From the NCBI RefSeq assembly GCF_902498845.1, contig NZ_CABVLM010000005.1, positions 124,001 through 188,000 of the forward strand: 64,000 nt of DNA, written 5' to 3'. Of the stretch, positions 38,926-47,940 are shown one piece after another. The DNA comes from Pseudoalteromonas rhizosphaerae (GTDB lineage: Bacteria > Pseudomonadota > Gammaproteobacteria > Enterobacterales > Alteromonadaceae). Position 1 is the first letter of the stretch. Every line of letters begins with the position of its first letter. Under the pieces are notes generated by a model. That model was not told the origin of the DNA and did not search any database. It worked only from the letters and a program-made list of their open reading frames with translations. Made by a program: the position numbers and the translations under genes.

Positions 38926-41900
38926 ATGATTTTTAAAATCAATTACTGCATAAAAGGGTCTAACGGCGTTATCAAAATGAATAAACAAAATAAAAAAAGC
39001 ATCCTCAGCAGAGCCGCACCAATTTTTACACGCTTAGCCCCTCTAGGTAGTTTACTCCGATGCTGTCTGGATAACTCAAAATGGGATGATGAAAATGTAA
39101 AAACAGAGTCAAAAGCTAGCTATGACCAAAGGCTCTCGATTTCCAAACTTTTGCCCTTGATTTTAGAGGATTGTAATAATTCAAGGCATTTGCTAAAACT
39201 GCTGAATTCTGACCTGAACAAACTAACGGTCAAAGATGTTTGGTTGGGCTTTAAATCAATTGAGTTATTGTTATTATCAAAGTTCTCGCATAACAAAGCA
39301 TTAGCCTACAGCCGAAATTCAAGATACTTTCTAAAGGAGCATAGTCCCAAAAATGTTCAGGAGCTGTTCCCTGAAGCATATAGACCTTCCGTTCTCGGCC
39401 ATATCGATTCTTATAAACCTAATTCGAAGGTTGGACTATTTGAAATCAACATTACTAGTAGTTTTGGAAAATTTTACATTGATCCTGATTTTTACGAACA
39501 CTTATTTGTTGAAGGGTCAATTTTGGTCGATTTAATAGGCCAACTTGCGGTGAGTTCAGAAGCAATACCTCTAAGCGACATGAGGATTCTCCGAACAACA
39601 TTGAATAAAATCAATTACTGGGGTACTAACAGCCCAACAATAAAGTTATTGAATCAATCATCTGCCACTGTGAATGCAGAGAGCCTGTTAGAATCTATTA
39701 GAAGTTTTGAAAAAGAGTTGTATCTCAATTCACAAGATAAGCGACCAGAGCTAGTTAGCAGTCAATTTAGAAAGTTACTGTTTACTTATGCTTTTCCTAA
39801 CAATCCTGAACTTGCAGAATTAAAAGGCACGTACAAATCGGTATTTAATGCCAAAGGAACTCTCAACTTTATACCTAGTTACACTATTAATACGGATTTA
39901 GGTCATTTTAAGATTGATACATTTCAAATACCCACAGTTGCTAAAACTGATGGTATTGCAGCTAAAAATTTATCCATCCTAGAGAAGCAAAGCTTTAAAA
40001 ATCCTATACATCAGCAAGATATAAATAACATATTTGAAGTCTTGAAAGCTATTGAAAAACACGATCTGCAAAACGCCCATTTTGTGTTATCTAGACCTAG
40101 CGCTTTAGCTTTGCCATTTCATATAAGAAAAGCTTTCAAGGAAATAGAAACGTATATTACTTCCAACTTTGTGCATAACGCCATTGAGGTGTTCTCATTA
40201 TTCCTGCGATTTGTATCAATAGACACAACACCAACGAAAAATGGTAAGCCCTTTGGAGATATCTCTTATCAGCCAGAGTATGCTCCTAAAGCGGAATCAA
40301 TTTCATTTCAAACAGTTTCAAAAAGCAATGGAAAGAAAAATTTCTCTTCAACGTCAATAAATATCACTAAGATAAAAAAAATTTCGTCGTCTGATGGAAT
40401 ACTATATAAAAGCTTAATTAAACTGAAAAAAGAATCCGAAAATAAACCAGTAACATTAACCACGCTGAGAAACTTAAACCTGACGTTGAATTGCATTATT
40501 AATACAGCAAGCGACAATGATTTGATATGTGATTTGCTGAATAGCCCAATAGAGCATTTAAATCAAAGAGATTTCAGGTTAGCCTTTAAGCAATTGGAAG
40601 ATATTATCGACGAACAAGATATATCTATTAAGTCCAATAAAAGCCAATCATTAAGAACATTTCTAAGCAAATATGCTGGAAAAATTAACAACAAAATAGC
40701 AGTCAAAAACTGTGGATTTAATTCTCGGTTCAAGGCATCAAAAGAAATTAACGCTCAGAAGCTTATTGAACCAATTGATTATAATGGTGACTTACTTCCG
40801 AGTCCGACACAAACCCAACATCTTTCACTTGTAGAACTCAAAAAGTCAATCAATGACTATTACCAAAAACCAATAAATCAGGTTTTGGAGGCATGTAAGA
40901 AAGAGATTCAATCTTATAAGGGACTGCTAAGTAAATACGAAAAATACAGTCAAAAAGATGAAGAGGGACAATACAAGATTAGATTTCCAGAAGCGTTAGC
41001 TGATCTTGTTAAGCTAGATCAGGGAAGTCAAAAACGTGACAACCGCAAATTAAGTGACAGTATTTTAGAGTCGTATTCAAGTGAAATGGTCTTAGCGTGT
41101 TACACGAGAGCACAACATGAAATGGGGACTGTAGGAACGATTTACTGTACAAACAAGAGTAAATTAATACCTAAGGAAGTAAAGCATTGGTTTAGCCTCA
41201 CAGGCAAAGGGTTTAGTGATTTATTTTGGTTTGAATTGCTACTGCCAAAGAACGTATTGTTAGCATGTTTTCTTCGATTGGTTGTTAGGACAACTTGGAA
41301 TAAAGACGCTATCGCTCAACTATCTACTAAAGACATTCCTGAGACTATACCTAATGACGAATATAAGATAACGGGTTTTAAAGATAAGGTTGGTAAACCT
41401 ACTAGTGAGGTAAAAATTGAACCTCATGAAAAAGAAATTAATGAAACCATTGCTTTACTCATTCAGCACAACCAAAACATGAGAATGTTGGGTTTTACAC
41501 CTGATGCTATTTGGGAAACTCCGAAATCAACTAATCTGAGCTTCCTAAACTCAACTTTGGCACAATTCATAGAGCATTATCAGCTTCCTCGCTTCTCTAT
41601 TGAGCTTTTGGCTAAGCACATGATCAATCTAAGAAAAGGAATTGATGGTGATCTATTCAAATCACAACAAGAAAGAAACCATGCATCGAGTCGAGTGACT
41701 GCTAGCTACCTTACTCACCCAATAGCATTAGTGGAGTACGAAGCAAATAATGCTGATTTTCAACGTAGGTTTGAGACTACGGTTCAATTTCGCCATGATG
41801 AAAATAAACTAGAAAAGTACGGTTTCGCTAAAACTAACATTGACGAAAATTTATTGATCGCGTCGAACAATCTAGATGATGAAAACCTGCCTGATTGGTT

Positions 41901-42234
41901 CTTATTACCTGATGGTTCTTCTTGTATGGATATTTTCGCCAATGTCGATAGATCGAAAAAAGATTCTTTTTGTAAGGGAAGAAAGTGTCACTCAGAAGGC
42001 GGATGTGAGTTTAATCGAGTTGAAATAGGGGTAACTGAATTCACCCATACATTACGTCAGCAGGCATTCTATATAAGTCGTGGAGAACACCTACTGAATA
42101 AACGTGGAAAAGAGTATTTTGACGAGTATATAGCGCCAAGTATGAGGTTTACATTTGGCTTAGTGAAATATGTAGAGTACACCAACCCTGTGCTGTTTAA
42201 TAAAGCCAAGGAGGCAATGAATGATGAAAGGTAA
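38926..42234 (+). CDS. Very large recombinase-like protein, first gene of element operon
   Basis: An 1102-residue protein. The last third resembles the catalytic domain of large tyrosine recombinases: L-R-L-V-V-R-T-T-W-N-K-D-A-I-A-Q-L aligns with the box I region, but the catalytic Arg position appears to be Asn. A later block has K-H-M-I-N-L-R-K-G with Arg, and S-Y-L-T-H-P as a possible Tyr. A C-x4-C-x4-C cluster (C-K-G-R-K-C-H-S-E-G-G-C) near residue 1020 may bind zinc. The N-terminal ~650 residues are unrecognised. Alternative start at 38977. It overlaps the next gene by 14 bases. It may act as a DNA-binding structural partner and not as a catalyst. Confidence 0.7.
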   Translation: MIFKINYCIKGSNGVIKMNKQNKKSILSRAAPIFTRLAPLGSLLRCCLDNSKWDDENVKTESKASYDQRLSISKLLPLILEDCNNSRHLLKLLNSDLNKLTVKDVWLGFKSIELLLLSKFSHNKALAYSRNSRYFLKEHSPKNVQELFPEAYRPSVLGHIDSYKPNSKVGLFEINITSSFGKFYIDPDFYEHLFVEGSILVDLIGQLAVSSEAIPLSDMRILRTTLNKINYWGTNSPTIKLLNQSSATVNAESLLESIRSFEKELYLNSQDKRPELVSSQFRKLLFTYAFPNNPELAELKGTYKSVFNAKGTLNFIPSYTINTDLGHFKIDTFQIPTVAKTDGIAAKNLSILEKQSFKNPIHQQDINNIFEVLKAIEKHDLQNAHFVLSRPSALALPFHIRKAFKEIETYITSNFVHNAIEVFSLFLRFVSIDTTPTKNGKPFGDISYQPEYAPKAESISFQTVSKSNGKKNFSSTSINITKIKKISSSDGILYKSLIKLKKESENKPVTLTTLRNLNLTLNCIINTASDNDLICDLLNSPIEHLNQRDFRLAFKQLEDIIDEQDISIKSNKSQSLRTFLSKYAGKINNKIAVKNCGFNSRFKASKEINAQKLIEPIDYNGDLLPSPTQTQHLSLVELKKSINDYYQKPINQVLEACKKEIQSYKGLLSKYEKYSQKDEEGQYKIRFPEALADLVKLDQGSQKRDNRKLSDSILESYSSEMVLACYTRAQHEMGTVGTIYCTNKSKLIPKEVKHWFSLTGKGFSDLFWFELLLPKNVLLACFLRLVVRTTWNKDAIAQLSTKDIPETIPNDEYKITGFKDKVGKPTSEVKIEPHEKEINETIALLIQHNQNMRMLGFTPDAIWETPKSTNLSFLNSTLAQFIEHYQLPRFSIELLAKHMINLRKGIDGDLFKSQQERNHASSRVTASYLTHPIALVEYEANNADFQRRFETTVQFRHDENKLEKYGFAKTNIDENLLIASNNLDDENLPDWFLLPDGSSCMDIFANVDRSKKDSFCKGRKCHSEGGCEFNRVEIGVTEFTHTLRQQAFYISRGEHLLNKRGKEYFDEYIAPSMRFTFGLVKYVEYTNPVLFNKAKEAMNDER

Positions 42235-44578
42235 CCTTAAATATCAATTCATTGATGAAACGTCCGCCAAATCATTTTGGTCATCACACAAAGACCAAAT
42301 GATAGAAAACGCAAAAGGATTAGTTCTAACGGATGAAAAGCTATCTATTCAAGGCACCGAACTACATTATAGGGCTGTAGTTGAAGGGAAAGAGCAAACA
42401 GGCTCAATAGACTTGGCTGAAGTATGGATTCCGGGAGCCATTGGCTGGCAACATCCGATACCACTTTTGCTTCATAAAGATTACGTCAAAGCAATAGTTG
42501 ATGTTGTAGATAAGTATGCTAACAATGCTAAGCACACCATTTCGTTTGCCAAAACAGGTGTTATTTCTCAGTTTAATATTGCTTCCCAGTTCGTAGAGTA
42601 TTTTTGCCTTAATGGGCATATACATTTATCACACATCACTAAGAAGCATATTGAGGGACTTAAAAGTGTACTTAAGAGAGGTGGTATACCATCTATGTTA
42701 AATATTCCTCAACGTCTGGAGAGCTTTATAGATAAACTAATTGAGGAAGATAATTTAGAGCCATATTTAAGAAGAGATGATAGAAGCAAAAACGCCAAGG
42801 TTAAAGGCATTCAAATACCCAAACTAGCAAAAGCTATTGGCTGTGTGAGTTTAGCTAACCAAGTACCTAAAAGTATCTACCGAAAAATTTACCATCACTT
42901 ACAAGAGAAAGGTGTTACGGTGAGACAGGAATTTGGTCAGAAAGGTATTGAAACTGGAGGTCAACCGAGTCAAAAATCTTTCGGCAATTGGTTTAGTATT
43001 TGGAACCAATTCGCAAAATTAGATACTGCTGATCAGCTACAAATAGTACCTTTTCCTGAACCATATAAATTATCTAAAGATTTAGGAAAGCAAGCCGGTA
43101 GAACAGGCAACCTTGATGTTGAAGATGTTGTGAACTTACTAGGAAGTTCACACCAGTGGCTTTACGAAATATCTTCCATATTAATTTCATTGGTAAAACA
43201 GGTTTGTAGAGAAAAAGACAAGTTGTTGTCTGATGGGGTTTCTGAAGATTATATTCAAAGAACATTGCTTCCAGAGTTTGTTGGCAAGTCTAGTAAAGCT
43301 AGAGAACTAGAAAAGATGCTTTCAATAGAGATACATAAAACCAGCTTAGATTCTTCAAGAAGCAATCCTAATGCTTACTCTCTTACTGAAATAATCACTA
43401 TGCTAGTGTCTTCATGCTATGTTGCATTGCAAACATATAACTGTAGGCGTCAAGCCGAGATTCAAGATCCTGTAATTGGTGTACAAGAAGATCTATTTAT
43501 TTGTAAGAGTAAAAAACTTAATTGGTATCAGGCGTGTTTATACAACGAAAAGAATAATGAGCGCCGTTGGTATACATTGAACAATAGCAGCACAAAAGCT
43601 ATTCAAATACTGAGCAAACTAAAAAAAGCATGGAATGGAACACATGCTGAAGGATTGTTCGTTGTACCGAACTTTACTATCTCGCAAAATGGTCACTTCA
43701 ATCACTATAAATTTAATTTCAATAAAGGTAAAGATTCCCGAATTTCTGGCAACATGTTTTTAAAGTTGACTCTTGGAACTAGTGATATTCCCACTGGCAG
43801 TCAAACATTCAGGCGCATCTATGCCATTATCTATCATTACCAGTTTAAAAATGCTGATTTGCTAGCGCTGTGTCATCAGATGGGACATGTAGACCCAGAT
43901 AACACAACTGTCTATGTCACGGAACCTGCGGCACGAGACCAGCATGAACAACTTCATCATAAGGTTAAGCTAACGAAGAATGAAAAAACAGAATCTACCA
44001 TTGCCATTCAGGAAGAGAATAAAGCGCTGGAAAAAGTGATAGAAGAAGTCGGTATTGAAGCCACTGCAAATGACATTTTGACTCTATTAATGGGAACGGA
44101 AGAGATGGCAGGAAAATATACTGCATATCTCAAAAGGGTTTATCGCGTACTCCAGAAAAGTGTTAGTTTTAATAAGATAACCAACGAAAACTATGGTAGT
44201 GACTTTGACGATCTTTCTCCTGAAGATAAAAGTGAAGTTATGGCCAAAATGCTCGATGAAAAGGGACATAAACATCGCCCGAAGCCGCACGCAACTTGTC
44301 ATCGCAGAAAAGGAGAAGCTAAGAAACATGCCGAGCCTTGTGAGCCAATTAAATGTGCAGGCTGTCCTTATCAGGAGGTAAAACAAGCACAATTAAACAT
44401 AATGATAGACGATTTGATTGAGCTAAAAACCATTCAATCTGATATATCCAAATTACCAATTGAGCGTTTTCGAGCCAATGAAGATATAGCAAACCTTTCT
44501 AAACTGATAGAGGTACATGAACGCTCAATGGAAAGAAGTAAGACCTTGTTTATAAAAGGAGTATCGAATGGCAAGTGA
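42221..44578 (+). CDS. Tyrosine recombinase with C-terminal Cys cluster
   Basis: A 785-residue protein resembling the larger recombinase of Tn554-like and trio elements. Box I is Y-N-C-R-R-Q-A-E-I with Arg. Box II is S-Q-T-F-R-R-I-Y-A, where the usual His is Gln or Thr but Arg remains. Then L-C-H-Q-M-G-H-V followed by T-V-Y-V gives the His and nucleophile Tyr. After the catalytic domain a Cys/His cluster (T-C-H-R-R-K, E-P-C-E-P-I-K-C-A-G-C-P-Y) at residues ~700-735 suggests a zinc knuckle. An AAGGAGG ribosome site sits in the end of the preceding gene; overlaps of 14 and 11 bases couple it to both neighbours. Confidence 0.8.
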   Translation: MMKGNLKYQFIDETSAKSFWSSHKDQMIENAKGLVLTDEKLSIQGTELHYRAVVEGKEQTGSIDLAEVWIPGAIGWQHPIPLLLHKDYVKAIVDVVDKYANNAKHTISFAKTGVISQFNIASQFVEYFCLNGHIHLSHITKKHIEGLKSVLKRGGIPSMLNIPQRLESFIDKLIEEDNLEPYLRRDDRSKNAKVKGIQIPKLAKAIGCVSLANQVPKSIYRKIYHHLQEKGVTVRQEFGQKGIETGGQPSQKSFGNWFSIWNQFAKLDTADQLQIVPFPEPYKLSKDLGKQAGRTGNLDVEDVVNLLGSSHQWLYEISSILISLVKQVCREKDKLLSDGVSEDYIQRTLLPEFVGKSSKARELEKMLSIEIHKTSLDSSRSNPNAYSLTEIITMLVSSCYVALQTYNCRRQAEIQDPVIGVQEDLFICKSKKLNWYQACLYNEKNNERRWYTLNNSSTKAIQILSKLKKAWNGTHAEGLFVVPNFTISQNGHFNHYKFNFNKGKDSRISGNMFLKLTLGTSDIPTGSQTFRRIYAIIYHYQFKNADLLALCHQMGHVDPDNTTVYVTEPAARDQHEQLHHKVKLTKNEKTESTIAIQEENKALEKVIEEVGIEATANDILTLLMGTEEMAGKYTAYLKRVYRVLQKSVSFNKITNENYGSDFDDLSPEDKSEVMAKMLDEKGHKHRPKPHATCHRRKGEAKKHAEPCEPIKCAGCPYQEVKQAQLNIMIDDLIELKTIQSDISKLPIERFRANEDIANLSKLIEVHERSMERSKTLFIKGVSNGK

Positions 44579-45284
44579 TAATTCAAAGATAGAAAGACAG
44601 CGTGCTGAAGCCTTTGAACGCTTAGAGCAAAAAATAGGTATTCTTGAAAAGTGGTTGGATGAAGGTATTCCATACAAATTAGCTGATGGTAACAAACAGC
44701 TTGATGATAAGGGAAAGTTCCTATTGGAGTACTTTCCTACTAGTGTTCGAGGGCTTCGTTTATGGAATGGCACACAAAACAGTAAGAATGTGGTCAATGA
44801 GTACATGATACCTCACTATCAAACGTCAGATGCTACATGGAAAGCTGCGTCGTTCAACACGAGAATTCGTGTTGAGGGAGCGGACGATAAATTAAGTCTA
44901 TTTGTACGCCTAAAAGAAATTGCACTGATTCAAAGAAGCAATAAACAAAAAACAAAAATCCAAGAGCTTGAAGAAAAGCTGGAGCTAAGTGAAACCAATA
45001 AACAAGGTTTGGCCACTGAACTTATACAACTGAGACTTGATAATAAATTTCTCGAAAGCGAATTAAGAAACGCAGAAAACAAGCTTCAAGGTGTCCAAGA
45101 AATAATGCGTCAACAACTGGAGTTTGAAGCAAAGAAATTAAGGCAGTTAAATAACGAAGAAAAAGCGTTAGCCATTACAGTAAACAAGCTAAAAGAATTG
45201 TTACATAGGCATAGTATTGATTACTCAGACATAGAAAAAGAGACCTCAGTCATTACCTTTCCCGGAGTGAAAAGTAATGACTAA
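44568..45284 (+). CDS. Coiled-coil accessory protein (238 aa), TnpC/GmtX-like position
   Basis: A 238-residue protein with a compact N-terminal part (~1-120, with L-E-Y-F-P-T-S-V-R-G-L-R and W-K-A-A-S-F-N) and a long coiled coil (~125-215) in which K-I-Q-E-L-E-E-K-L-E heptads are obvious. In Tn554-type and gamma-mobile-trio elements a small coiled-coil protein follows the recombinase genes, and this one is in the same place. Homology is not proven. It overlaps its neighbours by 11 and 8 bases and has its own GGAG ribosome site. Confidence 0.65.
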   Translation: MASDNSKIERQRAEAFERLEQKIGILEKWLDEGIPYKLADGNKQLDDKGKFLLEYFPTSVRGLRLWNGTQNSKNVVNEYMIPHYQTSDATWKAASFNTRIRVEGADDKLSLFVRLKEIALIQRSNKQKTKIQELEEKLELSETNKQGLATELIQLRLDNKFLESELRNAENKLQGVQEIMRQQLEFEAKKLRQLNNEEKALAITVNKLKELLHRHSIDYSDIEKETSVITFPGVKSND

Positions 45285-45711
45285 AGAGAAAACTCTTTCG
45301 GCCAAAGAGAAAGGTAAATTAAATGCAAAGAAAATCAGTGACTGGTTAAAGACAGAACCAGCCATACCTATTTTCCAGCAAAAAATTAATAAGATTGCTA
45401 TTTGTCGAATGCATCAAATACCGAAATCGACGATAGAGACAAACCCAGATCTTCGAGACTTATTTGCTAAAGGTGGGCCTATTGAAAAATTAGCAGCTAA
45501 ACAGAAAAAGCTGCTTAGTGAAAATTCAGAGCACGCTAATTCAGAAACATCGCCTGATTCTACGCCCGAAGCCACTGAAGAACTAAAGGAAAAAATTGAC
45601 GCTCTCCAGCGCAGGTTAGATTCAATAACATTAGACTTGGCTTCAGAAGAGTTCCTAATATCGACTGGAAGATACATTCCTAAACTCTACTCAGGACAGG
45701 GGAACTCTTGA
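45277..45711 (+). CDS. Small coiled-coil protein (144 aa) of element operon
   Basis: A 144-residue basic protein, no known family. Residues 1-70 look like a small helical DNA-binding domain (K-I-S-D-W-L-K ... K-I-A-I-C-R-M-H-Q-I-P-K-S-T-I), reminiscent of a helix-turn-helix; residues 75-125 are a Ser/Glu-rich linker and a short coiled coil. Its TGA stop shares one base with the ATG of the helicase-like gene. A role as a specificity or architectural factor for the recombinases is inferred from position only. Confidence 0.6.
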   Translation: MTKEKTLSAKEKGKLNAKKISDWLKTEPAIPIFQQKINKIAICRMHQIPKSTIETNPDLRDLFAKGGPIEKLAAKQKKLLSENSEHANSETSPDSTPEATEELKEKIDALQRRLDSITLDLASEEFLISTGRYIPKLYSGQGNS

Positions 45712-47936
45712 TGACGTTATCGAGTATTAGTTTTAATGATAGTCGAATTGACTTAATGGGAGTTGTTACTCACATAATCCATACCGCTAGAGATAATCGT
45801 GGTGTTTCTGCAATTTTTCAAATTAAGGTTAAAAGAACCAAATTCGTCGTTGTTGCAGAATTCGGTTCGATGAAAAGCTTCCCTGATGTTGGGGATATTT
45901 GGTTAGTTACGGGTGAACATAAAACAGATAATACCTACGGCTCTCAGTTCAAAGCAGAAAAGGCTCACAAATTACTGCCTGACAAAGATACCCCTTTAGA
46001 TGTTTTGGCAGACTTCTTGGTATTTGGTACTGCTTTCACCGGTATCACTCGTTACTACGCAAATAAGCTTGTAAGGGTATTCGGAAATAACCTTTACTCT
46101 ACTTTGGAACATGCTTCAATAGATGAACTGACTGCGACAAAAGGCATGAATTTATCTAAAAGTATTGCTCATAACCTTTTAAATAGCTGGACTAAATTAG
46201 CTGATGAAAGCGAATTAATAGAATACTTTGATGCGAAAGGATTTCCTCTAGAACTAGTTGAAACTGCACGTCAATTATTTGGTAAAGACGCAATCGAACT
46301 GTTAAATAAAAACCCTTATTTACTCTATCCGATAATATCGATTAAAGCTCCTAACAGACACTGGAAGGAACTTGATCGCTCAATAAGAAAAAGCTTTAAT
46401 ATTAAGAAAAGTGATCGCCGCAGAGCCATATCATTTATTGAGTCATTACTATATTCCGCATACCGTGAACATGGCCACATGGCATTACCAATTGGAACTA
46501 TAATTGATGCATTGGAAGAATCTAATATTAGCTTTTCTTTGAATAGCATTAATACACAAAGTGATGAGTTTCAAACGCTTTGCTTGAACAAGGATAAAAG
46601 TAAGATTCAGATTTTAGGGCATAGTGCCATTGAGGGAACCATAAGTTTTTTGCTTAATAAACGCGTTTCATTAGGAGAAACTGATCAGGCTTTTAATACA
46701 GCAGAAATAGATATAGTACTAAGCAAGAGTGAACTTAGCTTGGAACGAATGACTGCACAGCAAATCAAAGCTATAAGTAATGGACTAACTAAAACGCTAT
46801 CTTTTGTCGATGGCCCTAGTAATTCAGGGAAAAAACTCATCATCCAAGTCATTGCTGAAGTGCTTCTTAACAATGGCGAAAACCTCTGGTTAATATCATC
46901 CCCGTCAGGAGATGACGGAGAGTATCTATCAGGGATTGGGAAGGAGTCTGTTAATACCTTTATCAATAATTCATCAAAAAGGAATAAGGCTGATGCATTA
47001 AAAAATTCAATTGTTGTCGTTAATGATGCACATACGATTGATGCTTTAATGTTTTATAAATTGCTTAAGTGCCTACCTTTGAGCGCACGGTTATGTTTTG
47101 TAGGTGATCATCGTAAACTGCCACCCGTTGGTCCCGGCTATGTGTTTGGTCAATTAATATCAAATAAGTCTGAATTGATTACCCATTTGAAGCATCAATA
47201 CGGCTGTGCGCCCGATAACTTACTTACTCATATATCTTCATCTCTTCTGGTCAAAGGAAATGATGAAATAAACAAACTTCCTTCTGCTAATTTTACAGAG
47301 ATTCAGGATGTTAGTATCTACGAGACCAAAGAAACATCTCAAGAAATTTTAAGCAATATCGCTGCTAATATCTGGCTAGAAATGTATTTAAACTTTAATA
47401 AATCATATCAATTAATTTGTGCTCATAGTGCTCTTTGTGACCAAATCAATAAGCACGTTCAGCAACTAAGATTTACTAAGAAAAATGTTATTAGTTTTAC
47501 TAGCAACGAACAAACTTACTACGAAGGCGAGCAAGTAATTTTTATTAGGAAAAACCAATATCTCAAAATTCAGTCTGGGCAAATGGCGATAGTGCATAAA
47601 GTATACGACGCCCCCATTTTATTACGAGGTCGAGAATGTGTTTTAAGCATCAAAGTAAATCATAAGCTATTGGAGTTAACGAAAGACGATCTTGAATGTT
47701 TAAGTCTTTCCTACGCGATCAACGCTTATAAAGTTCAAAGTTACAAGTTTGAAAATACGATTCTCGTATTGGATAACTTTTATTTGATTAGTAAATCGTG
47801 GCTTTACACCGCTATTAATGCGAGTAGAAGCAGTCTTATATTTATTGGAGATCGAGATGCTCTAAATAAAAAGTTTAATTCTACTGATTTTAATCGTGCT
47901 CGATATTTTGGTACTCCACTAGAGTTAGTTGGTTAA
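45711..47936 (+). CDS. RecD2-like helicase with degenerate ATPase motifs
   Basis: Start is ATG at 45711 (741 aa); an upstream in-frame TTG is less likely. The N-terminal ~100 residues are an OB-like barrel of the RecD2 type (V-V-T-H-I ... Y-G-S-Q-F-K-A), followed by helix-hairpin-helix-like repeats and a superfamily 1B core. The core motifs are recognisable but changed: Walker A reads G-P-S-N-S-G-K-K with Lys in place of Thr/Ser, motif II V-V-N-D-A-H in place of D-E, motif III G-D-H-R-K-L-P-P-V, motif V Y-K-V-Q-S and motif VI Y-T-A-I-N-A-S without Arg. Helicase activity is doubtful although the frame is intact over its full length. This is the most unusual member of the operon. Confidence 0.78.
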   Translation: MTLSSISFNDSRIDLMGVVTHIIHTARDNRGVSAIFQIKVKRTKFVVVAEFGSMKSFPDVGDIWLVTGEHKTDNTYGSQFKAEKAHKLLPDKDTPLDVLADFLVFGTAFTGITRYYANKLVRVFGNNLYSTLEHASIDELTATKGMNLSKSIAHNLLNSWTKLADESELIEYFDAKGFPLELVETARQLFGKDAIELLNKNPYLLYPIISIKAPNRHWKELDRSIRKSFNIKKSDRRRAISFIESLLYSAYREHGHMALPIGTIIDALEESNISFSLNSINTQSDEFQTLCLNKDKSKIQILGHSAIEGTISFLLNKRVSLGETDQAFNTAEIDIVLSKSELSLERMTAQQIKAISNGLTKTLSFVDGPSNSGKKLIIQVIAEVLLNNGENLWLISSPSGDDGEYLSGIGKESVNTFINNSSKRNKADALKNSIVVVNDAHTIDALMFYKLLKCLPLSARLCFVGDHRKLPPVGPGYVFGQLISNKSELITHLKHQYGCAPDNLLTHISSSLLVKGNDEINKLPSANFTEIQDVSIYETKETSQEILSNIAANIWLEMYLNFNKSYQLICAHSALCDQINKHVQQLRFTKKNVISFTSNEQTYYEGEQVIFIRKNQYLKIQSGQMAIVHKVYDAPILLRGRECVLSIKVNHKLLELTKDDLECLSLSYAINAYKVQSYKFENTILVLDNFYLISKSWLYTAINASRSSLIFIGDRDALNKKFNSTDFNRARYFGTPLELVG

Positions 47937-47940
47937 TATA

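Noticed and set aside
38867..38930. Terminal inverted repeats of the element
   Set aside because: The left end is AT-rich with an ACCGACCGACT motif, but no inverted or direct partner was found by eye in the window; the right end is not visible.
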